In this document: one piece after another, positions 9,502 through 17,842 of the stretch | How positions within the stretch are numbered: position 1 is the stretch's first letter | Layout of the letters: each line of letters opens with the position of its first letter | Assembly (NCBI GenBank): GCA_003290465.1 | Contig: CP030759.1 | Location: 1,455,144-1,519,143, forward strand | Length of the DNA: 64,000 nt | Direction of reading: 5' to 3' | Source of the DNA: Candidatus Sumerlaea chitinivorans | GTDB lineage: Bacteria; Sumerlaeota; Sumerlaeia; Sumerlaeales; Sumerlaeaceae | The notes under the pieces: generated by a model | Database searches by the model: none | Told to the model about the DNA's origin: nothing | What the model saw: only the letters and a program-made list of their open reading frames with translations | Made by a program: the position numbers and the translations under genes

Positions 9502-10733
9502 GGGGTCACTTTCTCACCCGCAATAAAGGTGGCAACAGGGCGCGTTTCAGGTGCAATGAGAATCGTTTTCAGATCAGCGCTCAATGAGCAACGTGTCTCG
9601 AGCGCAACAAAGTCTGCTGGCGCTTTTCTGGTAATCACGCCAAGATGATACATTGCCAAAGGGCGCGTGCGCGCAGGATTTCGCGTTACAAAGTCCAACA
9701 ATTGTGGCCCCGTTACGGCTGGATAGTCTCGGCCCACCTGCTGAAGCAGCTCAAAAAGGTTCAGGGTATCGGCACTGGCCAAGCTGTCCGTCCCCAAACA
9801 CACATTCGCTCCGCGGGCAAGGAGCTCCGAGATTGGCCATGGATCTCGCTCAAAATACCGATGCGTGGAGGGGCAGTGCACCACACCGCGTGGGGGCGCA
9901 AAAAGCTTGGCCTCATTTTTCGTGAAAAAGTTGAAGTGGAAGGCCAGATCCAGCCGATCGAATAACTCGGCTTTCTGTAGAAACTCCAGAGGCGAACACT
10001 TGGGCACCTCTTCGAACGGGGGCGGGAAGCCGTGCCGCTCCAGAAATTCAGCAAAATGTCCTGCGCCCGTTTCCAACAACTCAATCTCCTCTGAAACTTC
10101 GGCAAGATGCCATGCTGTCGCAAGATCGCGGTGAAGGGCCAAGAAATCACGCAGCTCCACCCGGAGATCTGGCCCAACACTGTAAGGAGCATGGGGATTC
10201 ACTCCCATACCAAGACACATCTTCCCTCGGGGTAGCTCGAGCTTGCGGACCAGTTCCGCCATGGAGGCCACAGCCTTCTCTGGCGTGAGTCCCAACACTT
10301 CCCAGAAGATAAAGTGGCGCACCGAGCTCTCTGCCAGCACCGCGGCCATTTCCGGCCGATGAGCACAATCGAGGACCGTGGTCACGCCCCCGGCAACCAT
10401 TTCGCGAATCGCTTCTGATGCGGATTCGCAAATCTGGGACTCATCTGCTTCCGACTTCAGCTCGGTGAGGGCTTCGATCCACTCGGTGAAAGGGATCTTC
10501 CCTCGAGGGAGCTTGCCTCGACAAAAGGAATACTCGAGATGCGAATGCGCGTTGATGAAGCCGGGAAGCAAGAGATCAACATCAACAATGGATCCGTCAG
10601 TAGGTGCGATCGGACACATGGAGCTGGGAAAAATATCTTCAACAAAGCCATTAGCAACGGCTATCACAACATTTTGGGCAAGGCGATGTCCATCAATCCA
10701 TGCTGCTTTTGCTCGAAAAAACCGCTTGGTCAC
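9498..10733 (-). CDS. Metal-dependent amidohydrolase (Atz/Trz, aminodeoxyfutalosine-deaminase-like)
   Basis: A 411-residue amidohydrolase. Metal ligands are visible in order: His63 and His65 (GFINAHSHLEYS), His209 (AWHLAE), His266 (AFHFNFF) and Asp316 (CLGTDSLAS). The motifs NPHAPYSVG and CPSTHRYF fit the TrzA/SsnA/aminodeoxyfutalosine deaminase branch, whose members remove amino groups from purine nucleosides, guanine or related rings. The futalosine route to menaquinone is one candidate, but no other mqn gene is present in the window. It overlaps the following GT39-like gene by four bases, so the two are co-expressed, although no shared pathway is obvious. Confidence 0.75.
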   Translation of the reverse strand: MTKRFFRAKAAWIDGHRLAQNVVIAVANGFVEDIFPSSMCPIAPTDGSIVDVDLLLPGFINAHSHLEYSFCRGKLPRGKIPFTEWIEALTELKSEADESQICESASEAIREMVAGGVTTVLDCAHRPEMAAVLAESSVRHFIFWEVLGLTPEKAVASMAELVRKLELPRGKMCLGMGVNPHAPYSVGPDLRVELRDFLALHRDLATAWHLAEVSEEIELLETGAGHFAEFLERHGFPPPFEEVPKCSPLEFLQKAELFDRLDLAFHFNFFTKNEAKLFAPPRGVVHCPSTHRYFERDPWPISELLARGANVCLGTDSLASADTLNLFELLQQVGRDYPAVTGPQLLDFVTRNPARTRPLAMYHLGVITRKAPADFVALETRCSLSADLKTILIAPETRPVATFIAGEKVTP

Positions 10734-11058
10734 GAGATCTCGCTTTCTCCCTTCTAATATTCGTATGAAAGTTCATCGTGTGCCGAATCAAACCGCATGT
10801 TTTGAACGATTTGATGTCGGGCTCAACGTCTTTCAGGCATGCTTGGAGGTTATATTTTCAATTCCCAATTCACCAAACAGGCCGCAGGAGTGAAGAGTGT
10901 GCGCAACGAATTCTGCACAACACTCTTACCCACCGAAGGTCTTCTGGCTCGTCGAGTGCATGCCTTCTCATCGCTTCGTGTTTCGGGGAGGTTATCGCGT
11001 TTGTGTGTGCCTGCCTTTGTCCGCGAGTTAGTCACCAATCTTTTTCCCGTAGCTGGCT
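10734..11058. other. Intergenic region upstream of the amidohydrolase
   Basis: These 325 bases lie between the amidohydrolase start and the end of the oppF-type gene, both on the minus strand. I see no credible gene, known RNA or clear terminator; short open frames here run into neighbouring genes and have no coding character. It presumably holds the promoter of the amidohydrolase-GT39 pair. Confidence 0.4.
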
Positions 11059-12105
11059 TTAGGCCCTGCTCTGATAGGCTGGGTCGTGGAGGTGGCATGC
11101 TACGCGACGGCCAGCCGCCACTTCCCGCAACTCCGGGACAATGCTCTCGCAGGGCGAAAACCTGCGGGGACAACGTGGGTGAAAGGGACACCCGGTGGGT
11201 GGAGCAACCGGCGACGGTACGTCGCCACCCAGAATAAGCTTTTGGGTTCGCGTCTTGGGATCTGGGCGGGGGACGGCCGCGAGCAGCGCCTCCGTGTAAG
11301 GGTGAAGAGGCTCAGCAAAGAGGTCACGGGTGCTCGCTTCCTCAACAACTGCCCCAAGATACATAACCATGACTCGGTGGCTCAGATGATGAACCACACT
11401 GAGATCGTGGGAGATAAACAGGTACGAAAGCCCCCGTTCCTCCTGAAGCCGCGCAAGAAGATTGATGATTTGCGAGCGGATCGAAACGTCCAGTGCACTC
11501 ACGGGCTCGTCGGCGATGATGATACGCGGCTCAACCGCAAGCGCGCGCGCAATGCCGATCCGCTGGCGCTGTCCACCGCTGAATTCATGCGGAAATCGAT
11601 TGACCGAGGTTGGATCCAACCCAACCTCTCGAAGGAGTTCATGAACTCGTGCCCTTCGTTCAGCACCCCGCGCAAGCCGGTGAATGATCAACGGCTCGGA
11701 TAAAATGCTTCCGACCGTCATGCGCGGGTTGAGCGAGCTAAACGGATCTTGGAAGATCATCTGCATTTGGCGTCGGTACGGACGCAGTTGGCGGTTTGTG
11801 AGCTCCACAAGATTGGGGGAGTTGCCGAGGTAAACCGCGCCTTTCTGTGGGCGAATTAGTTGCAGAATCGCGCGCGCCAATGTGGTCTTGCCACACCCAC
11901 TTTCCCCGACCAACGCAAGCGTCTCGCGCTGGGCTACCGTTAGACTCACATCACGAACTGCATGGAGCCACGCCTTTGGGCGTCCCCAGAATGTCCTTCC
12001 GATAGGAAACGAGACACTCAAGCCCTCCACCCGTAGAATTGAGTTGTTGGCAGGTGCCGATTGCCTCGGATTTTGTTTTTCTCCAACGATCGCTGACACA
12101 CTCAT
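11059..12105 (-). CDS. Oligopeptide/dipeptide ABC transporter ATP-binding protein (OppF/DppF type)
   Basis: A 348-residue ABC ATPase with Walker [10 protein letters not shown] (residues 67-75), Q-loop [11 protein letters not shown], signature FSGGQRQR (175-182), Walker B IIIADE and the H-loop ISHDLSVV. The C-terminus carries the oligopeptide-family Cys motif G-C-P-F-H-P-R-C-P followed by a further Cys, the site where many OppD/F-type subunits are thought to bind an iron-sulfur cluster. It is alone here: permeases, the binding protein and the second ATPase (OppD) are not adjacent, so this is either the end of an operon broken by rearrangement or an orphan subunit serving a transporter elsewhere. 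Confidence 0.9.
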   Translation of the reverse strand: MSVSAIVGEKQNPRQSAPANNSILRVEGLSVSFPIGRTFWGRPKAWLHAVRDVSLTVAQRETLALVGESGCGKTTLARAILQLIRPQKGAVYLGNSPNLVELTNRQLRPYRRQMQMIFQDPFSSLNPRMTVGSILSEPLIIHRLARGAERRARVHELLREVGLDPTSVNRFPHEFSGGQRQRIGIARALAVEPRIIIADEPVSALDVSIRSQIINLLARLQEERGLSYLFISHDLSVVHHLSHRVMVMYLGAVVEEASTRDLFAEPLHPYTEALLAAVPRPDPKTRTQKLILGGDVPSPVAPPTGCPFHPRCPRRFSPCESIVPELREVAAGRRVACHLHDPAYQSRA

Positions 12106-12315
12106 GAGCTAAGGTAAGCCATGCAGGAAAGAGCGGATGGCCTGCAACGAGAAATGCGCTGAGTGGTCGAAGTCATGAGGTGGATGGCGCTTGGTGAACG
12201 GCACTACTTCTCCGCTACGGGTGGAGCAATTCCTGATACGAACGGATACGCGCCGTACACTGCCAAGGCTTCTTCAACCCTAATCCAGTGCCGGTGGGGA
12301 CAATTGAGAGGACAA

Positions 12316-12344
12316 GAAAAAGCAGGGAGCGCACGGCTCCCTGC
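12316..12344 (-). terminator. Rho-independent terminator of the kelch-like gene
   Basis: Read on the minus strand, GCAGGGAGC pairs with GCTCCCTGC (9 bp, loop of five) and is followed directly by TTTTTCTTG. It lies about 50 bases after the stop of the kelch-like gene. The rest of the gap 12106-12391 shows nothing else recognisable. Confidence 0.8.
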
Positions 12345-12391
12345 CTCCACCGCAATCCTCGTAGCAGCAAAGCTCGCGCTACCGGTTCGGG

Positions 12392-13507
12392 TTACTCGAA
12401 AAGACTCCAATCCGACGCTGCTGCTGAGACGGTGCGCGGAAATAGCGGCGACGAAATGTAAGCTTCATTAGAAACCGCCCCATCGGAGGCGCGACGAATG
12501 CTCACAACGTAAATGCTCTTACTGACCGGCGAATAGACGGCGGCATGGTAACGTACGCCGTCCGGCAGTTGGGCATCAGAAGATTGCCAGGCCCCGAGGG
12601 CACCACCACTTAATTGAGCGCGCCACACGTTGTTCTGTGGCGTTCCGCCTGACGCACGGCCACCAAGCACGAAAACTGTGTCTTCGACAGCAATCATTGC
12701 AACACCGTAACGGCCAGCGGGAAGTGCAGCGGCGGTCTGCTCGACCCACGAGCCCATGGTCCCGTCGTTGTTGACTTGCGCCAGATAAACATTCGTGGTG
12801 ACCGAGGTGTTCACGCCCTTAGTCAACAGACCGCGGTGGAGAACGATGTAGTTGCCTACAGCCGCGTTGGCCGAGAAGTAGCACGCAGAGGGAAGCGTCG
12901 TCCCGGTACTAAACGCACCCAAGCCACCATTCGCGGAGACGGGCGCATATACACAAACGTCGTACAAAGGCGGTGTGCCGGATTCGCTGTCACCCGCCAT
13001 TGCATAGAGGTATCCGTTCGACGCGATCACCGCAGAACCGAGCTCCGGGTCGTAGCCCCCCGGGAGGGCTGGGCTCTGCGACCAAGACCCGGCTGTGAAG
13101 TTACCATTCGCATCCACCCCGATAGAGCAGACATTGTTGCGGTTGGGGCCTGTGAGGTTATAACCACCACCGACCACGTAAATCCCGCTGGCTGTGGCTT
13201 CCACTTGCTCGCTGATATAGGCAAAGTTGTTCATCGCTGGCAAAGTGGTCATGGCGGTGCAGTCGCTTAGCGCACCTGTAGCCGCGTCAATTTTGAGCCT
13301 CCAAACACGACCAGTGTCGCCATCCACACTGTTGTTCCCGCCAAGGATGTAGAGGTAATCCCCTACCACGGCTGCACCAGCCATTTGCGTGGCATATCCC
13401 GGAATAATATTCGATTGCGTTACCCAATAGGCAATCGTGTTGGGTGACTCTGCAGAACAAAACGCGACGGCCCCGAACAAAGCCGCAACGATAGCTAACC
13501 TTTTCAT
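12392..13507 (-). CDS. Secreted kelch-like beta-propeller protein
   Basis: 371 residues with a clear signal peptide (MKRLAIVAALFGAVAFCSAES). The ATG at 13507 is preferred over a GTG three codons upstream because a GAGGTG ribosome site lies six bases before it. The mature protein is made of repeated kelch-type blades with G-G and Y-V-V/Y-I-L-G-G motifs (DYLYILGGNN, GIYVVGGGYN, TVFVLGGRAS), so a beta-propeller is likely. Such secreted propellers bind proteins or sugars or have oxidase activity; the role here is unknown. The chain ends in SDWSLFE, close to the end of the B12-controlled surface protein (EDWMLYE). It is a single-gene unit with its own terminator and is divergent from the O-antigen ligase gene. 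Confidence 0.75.
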   Translation of the reverse strand: MKRLAIVAALFGAVAFCSAESPNTIAYWVTQSNIIPGYATQMAGAAVVGDYLYILGGNNSVDGDTGRVWRLKIDAATGALSDCTAMTTLPAMNNFAYISEQVEATASGIYVVGGGYNLTGPNRNNVCSIGVDANGNFTAGSWSQSPALPGGYDPELGSAVIASNGYLYAMAGDSESGTPPLYDVCVYAPVSANGGLGAFSTGTTLPSACYFSANAAVGNYIVLHRGLLTKGVNTSVTTNVYLAQVNNDGTMGSWVEQTAAALPAGRYGVAMIAVEDTVFVLGGRASGGTPQNNVWRAQLSGGALGAWQSSDAQLPDGVRYHAAVYSPVSKSIYVVSIRRASDGAVSNEAYISSPLFPRTVSAAASDWSLFE

Positions 13508-13793
13508 GATTGGCACCTCGTTTCTCGGTCAAAAACGTTCGTTGAAATACAAAACGGAAGTTTCCTTTGGTTGGGAAAGGTGGCAGTTCTCGCAGTTTAG
13601 AGAAGACGATTCGCCCCCTTTGGTTTTCTTGTTTGTATCGAGTTTCACAAATCGTTCTTTATTGAGCAAGCAGAAAGTTTCGTTTTCAGACAAACACTCT
13701 TTGGCAACTTCTCGGGCAATTTGGTTATGTGTGTTCTAAGGACATCGTGCATCCAGAACATCCTTGCAGGGGCACTCTCTCCGTGGGAAGGGT

Positions 13794-15602
13794 ATGCTTG
13801 AGGTGATGCTGCAAGATACAAATCCTTCTGCCCACAGCGAGACGAGCCTGAGCGGCAGCGGAACATCAGACGCATCGGGCGTTCCCCCCTCGAATTTGCC
13901 AGAAACAGCCCAAGGTCTCCGGCGTGATCTCATCGCAGCCCGTGTTATTTTAGGCGCCGCATTAGTTGGCCTCGTGCTTGTCTTAGGGGACAAACGAGCG
14001 GATGCAATCCTCTCAAAACTTGCTTGGTGTCTCATCTTGTGGTTCGTGGGGCTCAAGCTTTGGCCCGAGAGAAGTGCGGCCTCGTCCCACGCCACCCTTG
14101 AAGGTGAAATAGGCGTCACCCCGCGAGTTGGCGTCTACAAATGGTGGGAAATTCTCAAGGAACGGTTTTGGAGCAGCGATAAGAGGCGCTCTGTCGTTGT
14201 CTTCGTCGCGACAACAGCGATGGGGATGGGTCTCGCAATTGCAGGTGGAGCTCCCATACGCGAGGCGATCGCGGGATGGTTGCGTTACGGCATCTGGCTA
14301 TTGTGGCCCTGCGCTGTGTATGCTTTCTTCACGTGGGTCTCCAGCTCCGCACGGGGCGATTCGTCTCCAACGGGTTGTTCTGCGCCCGAGGGGCCGCCAA
14401 TCGTCGAGACGCAGCGGGGCCTCAGGTTCCTGCGCTTCTCTGGATGTGCGCTCGCTATGTATGCAGTGCTGGTCTATCTTGCGTGTTTTCGCTCCCCCTA
14501 TCCCCGCACTGCGTGGAAACTTTTCGCATACGAACTCGCACCGCTGGTGGCCCTCTACTTCTTTGCGATCGAAGTGTTTCCGAAGACCTTAACTCATAGA
14601 GCGCTTGTCCGATATCTGCGAAGGGTTCTCGTAGGAGTCGCACTCATTCTGGGAATCTCCGTCCTTGCTATGGCGGCAGTGGGCACGCTGCACCGTCTCG
14701 GTCTGCTCCCCTCAACCGTTTACGGCTACGACGGATGGATCCGCGTTGAACCACAGAATCCAAGTGCTGCCCCTCATTTGCAGTTTCCTTTCACGCATCA
14801 CAACCGGGCCTCGTTTTACGCAATGAGTGCGATGTTTCTGCTCACGGCGTTGGGCGCAACGCTCATAGGCCTGCGCCTCTACATTTGGGGAAGTGCTTTG
14901 CTGGCGTTTGTGGCTCTGATTTATGGTCTCACTCGGGGCGCACTGATTGGTGCAGCGATTGGCGTTGCGACGCTCTGGCTGGGAGCCATAAGCTATTGGC
15001 GGGGGAAAGCAGTCTGGACAGTCGCACTCCTACTGTTACTCGGAGCTGCCGGATGGGGGCTCCTCCCTCAAAGTGGACGCGAACGGCTACGCGACGCTTT
15101 GGAACTTAAAGCCTACCGCCCGGGGACGGAGACGTCGGTAGGCGCTCGGCTCCTGATTCAGTCCGCCACAATTGCTGCGGTCGGGCAACGCCCCATCTTG
15201 GGGTGGGGCTACGGATATGAAGTCTTCGAACGAGTGTCTGCGAACCTCTTCCCTGAAATGAAACGAACCACTGAGGGAATGAGCCATTCCCACAACCAAT
15301 GGTTGGAGATCGCGTTCGAGAGCGGGGTGGTATCCGCCGGCGCGTTTTTCGCGTTCGTGTTTTTCCGAATCGCTGTGTTGGGAATGGCACTGCGAGCAAC
15401 ACGAGGAGCCGTATTTGTAACAGTGCTCACATTCCTGGCGCTCGAACTTGCAATCCAGATCTACGGCCTTACGAACTATACTCTTAGGCGCAATCTCGCG
15501 TACTACACGTATGCCATCTGGATTGCCTCCCATATTGTGGCATGGTCGGCCCTAAGCCAACGAGAGAAGCGAGCCACCGAAACACAACCTCCTGCATTGT
15601 GA
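13794..15602 (+). CDS. O-antigen ligase-like membrane protein (Wzy_C family)
   Basis: About 600 residues with some 12 hydrophobic segments and a large outward loop. The loop and following helix hold the family features: PFTHHNRASFYAM before the central helix, LTRGALIGAAIG, and GWGYGYEVF followed by SHSHNQWLEIAFESG, the H-x-H-N region seen in WaaL and PglL-type ligases and some Wzy polymerases. It should transfer or polymerise undecaprenyl-linked glycans at the outer face of the inner membrane. The start is uncertain: ATG at 13794, or ATG at 13806; upstream purine-rich sequence does not settle it. The gene stands alone between divergent and convergent neighbours. Confidence 0.75.
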   Translation: MLEVMLQDTNPSAHSETSLSGSGTSDASGVPPSNLPETAQGLRRDLIAARVILGAALVGLVLVLGDKRADAILSKLAWCLILWFVGLKLWPERSAASSHATLEGEIGVTPRVGVYKWWEILKERFWSSDKRRSVVVFVATTAMGMGLAIAGGAPIREAIAGWLRYGIWLLWPCAVYAFFTWVSSSARGDSSPTGCSAPEGPPIVETQRGLRFLRFSGCALAMYAVLVYLACFRSPYPRTAWKLFAYELAPLVALYFFAIEVFPKTLTHRALVRYLRRVLVGVALILGISVLAMAAVGTLHRLGLLPSTVYGYDGWIRVEPQNPSAAPHLQFPFTHHNRASFYAMSAMFLLTALGATLIGLRLYIWGSALLAFVALIYGLTRGALIGAAIGVATLWLGAISYWRGKAVWTVALLLLLGAAGWGLLPQSGRERLRDALELKAYRPGTETSVGARLLIQSATIAAVGQRPILGWGYGYEVFERVSANLFPEMKRTTEGMSHSHNQWLEIAFESGVVSAGAFFAFVFFRIAVLGMALRATRGAVFVTVLTFLALELAIQIYGLTNYTLRRNLAYYTYAIWIASHIVAWSALSQREKRATETQPPAL

Positions 15603-15745
15603 GTGACGGACCCAATGGAAACTCGCGGGGACTTCGTGTGGCGGAGCGCGACACTTGTACGAGCATAAAGGTGAGGAAGAGAAGGCTTTCTCTGCACCGG
15701 CTAAGCCTTGCTCCCGGCGCGGAGGACTCCGCAGCGGCCCCTTCC

Positions 15746-16588
15746 CTACTGTTTCACGCCACCTTGCGTCAGGCCACTAATCAAGAAACGCTGCGCAAAG
15801 ACGAATACTGCCAGCACAGGGAGGGTGGTGAGGACGGACCCCGCAGCCATCAAATGCCAGAATGTCTGATATTGGTCCCCAAACGCCGCAGCCATTCCCA
15901 CGGGCAAAAGATAGTTCTTCTCGCCTGTCATGAAAGCCAGCGCAAACATGTACTCGTTCCACGCAGTGAGAAATGCAAAAAAGGCTGTTACTGCGATGCC
16001 GGGAAGGCTGAGTGGGACGATGATTCGCCAAAAGACTCCGAAAATGCTCAGCCCGTCGACGATGCCAGCCTCATCCAGTGACTTGGGGATTGTGTCGAAG
16101 TAACTCTTCAGCATCCATACGCCAAAGGGCAGACTCACCGTACAGTAAGCGATGATTAGCCCGGGAAAAGAGCCGAGCAGACCCATTCGTTGAAGTAAAA
16201 AATAGAGGGGAACGAGAAGCACGGCCCCCGGAAACATCTGCGTTACAAGGAAAAAGAAAATCAGGGGCTTCTTTGCGCGGAAAGAGAAACGCGAGAAGGC
16301 ATAGGCTGCACTTGCGGCAAGCAAGACACCGAAAAGCGCAGTTGCCCCCGCAACCAAAGCGGAATTGCGGAACCACGTCAGGAAGATGCCATTGTTCATC
16401 GTGAGCACTTCCACATAATTGCTAAAATTCGGGCGCGAGGGAATCACTTCGATCCGCGTGGTCTGATAAACGTCCTCTTTGTACTTCAGGGAAGTCGAAA
16501 CTACCCAAACGATCGGGAAAATAGAGATGATCGAGGCAAGGATGAGCCAAAAGTGAGTCGCAATCGCTGTGCGGGTGGCACGACGCAT
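15746..16588 (-). CDS. Carbohydrate ABC transporter permease, MalG type
   Basis: A 280-residue inner-membrane permease with six hydrophobic segments and the EAA-loop motif L-D-E-A-G-I-V-D-G-L-S-I-F-G followed by IIVPLSLPG, which docks onto the ATPase. The end (RFLISGLTQGGVKQ) is the typical MalG-type C-terminus. Its start overlaps the stop of the MalF-type gene by one base. With the amylase upstream in the same operon, maltodextrin import is the likely task. No ATPase or binding protein gene lies in the operon. Confidence 0.9.
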   Translation of the reverse strand: MRRATRTAIATHFWLILASIISIFPIVWVVSTSLKYKEDVYQTTRIEVIPSRPNFSNYVEVLTMNNGIFLTWFRNSALVAGATALFGVLLAASAAYAFSRFSFRAKKPLIFFFLVTQMFPGAVLLVPLYFLLQRMGLLGSFPGLIIAYCTVSLPFGVWMLKSYFDTIPKSLDEAGIVDGLSIFGVFWRIIVPLSLPGIAVTAFFAFLTAWNEYMFALAFMTGEKNYLLPVGMAAAFGDQYQTFWHLMAAGSVLTTLPVLAVFVFAQRFLISGLTQGGVKQ

Positions 16589-17832
16589 TAGTAGAGTTCC
16601 TCCTCACGATGAAGGAGCTTGAGGTAAAAGAGGCTAAAGACCAAGAGCAGCAGAAAGATCACTGTTCCATACGCAGCAGCTCCAGCATAATCGTGGTAGT
16701 CACGGAACAGACGGAATGCGTAGGTCGCAAGAATCTCGACTGTCGTTCCTCCGCCTTGCACCAGCCAAATGACGTTGAACATGTTAAACGTCCAAATTGC
16801 GCCTAACAAGACTATCGTCATACTCACGGGTCGGAGCATGGGCAGGGTGACCCAGCGAATCTGCTGCCAGCGATTGCATCCGTCAATCTGGGCGGATTCG
16901 TAGAGATCTTTTGGGATCGCCTGCATGCCAGCCAGGAGGCTAATCATCATAAAGGGAATGCCGAGCCAAACGTTTGTGATCGTGACGGCAACAAACGTCC
17001 AGAGGGTATCGCTTAACCAAGGGATGGGTGAATGCCCTAACTTTTGCAGGACGACGTTGAAAAAGCCGTACTGGGAGTTAAACAGCCAACGCCACGAAAA
17101 CGCAGATACATACACCGGCACGGCCCACGGCAGCATAAGAAGCACCCGATAGATGCGTGTGCCGGGCACGTTGCGATTCAGGAGCAAGGCAAGGATAAAC
17201 CCAAAGACGTAATGGCACGCCACGTTGAGAACGGTCCAGAGGACGGTTACCCCAAGGATCTTATAGAACTGCCAAGCGTCTTGATTATCGCGGGTGGGCA
17301 CGAGAATGCGCTTATAATTTTCAATCCCCACAAGCCCCCATGTGGACGAATCGCGTTTGGGGTCAATCCGCCAATCGAATGGTTGACGAGCAAATCGAAG
17401 GAGCGCCGTCGCTGTCGTCTGATCTGGAGTCGCGTAGGTGATCCGTACCTCACGTTTGCCTTGGTGGAGAAACTCCCGCTGTGCGCGTTCCAGCGCCCGG
17501 CGCAGGCCTGCAGCATTTTTCACCGACTGGTCATTGACGCTAACTACACACACTTTACCCTGCATTCCCGCACGTGCAGCGGGCCCGCGTGGTTGCACCT
17601 CAGCAGGCGCGCCAGCAGGGCACGCCCCGGCATTTTCAGCCGGAGCGAGCCCCAACGTCCAGAGATCAAAGTTCTTCTCCTTCAGGTTTGTGAAGCTGAA
17701 GAAGATCGTTTGGAGCAGAGGAAACCCCACAAGCACAACCATCGGCACCAGCGCCGGCAGAACAAAGAGCACAATGGTAACCCAGCGCCACCAGTGACGC
17801 CAGCGACTGCGTGTGTGAGGCTTCCCAGTCAT
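16588..17832 (-). CDS. Carbohydrate ABC transporter permease, MalF type, with PDZ-like insert
   Basis: 414 residues, about 110 longer than usual sugar permeases. The first hydrophobic helix (about 17-45) is followed by an extra soluble segment at residues 60-148 before the usual G-x-E-N-Y motif (170-173). The insert reads like a PDZ domain: R-G-P-A-A-R-A-G-M, then a strand, V-N-D-Q-S-V, an alpha helix (LRRALERAQREF) and a final strand REVRITY. The EAA loop (YESAQIDGCNRWQQIRW) is normal. The insert falls where MalF has its periplasmic P2 loop that contacts the binding protein. The start lies ten bases after the amylase stop, so both genes belong to one operon. Confidence 0.85.
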   Translation of the reverse strand: MTGKPHTRSRWRHWWRWVTIVLFVLPALVPMVVLVGFPLLQTIFFSFTNLKEKNFDLWTLGLAPAENAGACPAGAPAEVQPRGPAARAGMQGKVCVVSVNDQSVKNAAGLRRALERAQREFLHQGKREVRITYATPDQTTATALLRFARQPFDWRIDPKRDSSTWGLVGIENYKRILVPTRDNQDAWQFYKILGVTVLWTVLNVACHYVFGFILALLLNRNVPGTRIYRVLLMLPWAVPVYVSAFSWRWLFNSQYGFFNVVLQKLGHSPIPWLSDTLWTFVAVTITNVWLGIPFMMISLLAGMQAIPKDLYESAQIDGCNRWQQIRWVTLPMLRPVSMTIVLLGAIWTFNMFNVIWLVQGGGTTVEILATYAFRLFRDYHDYAGAAAYGTVIFLLLLVFSLFYLKLLHREEELY

Positions 17833-17842
17833 GGATCTTCTA

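Noticed and set aside
15673-15735. Small perfect hairpins in the O-antigen ligase/malG gap
   Set aside because: They are only five to six pairs and lack T-tracts; such hairpins occur by chance at this base composition.
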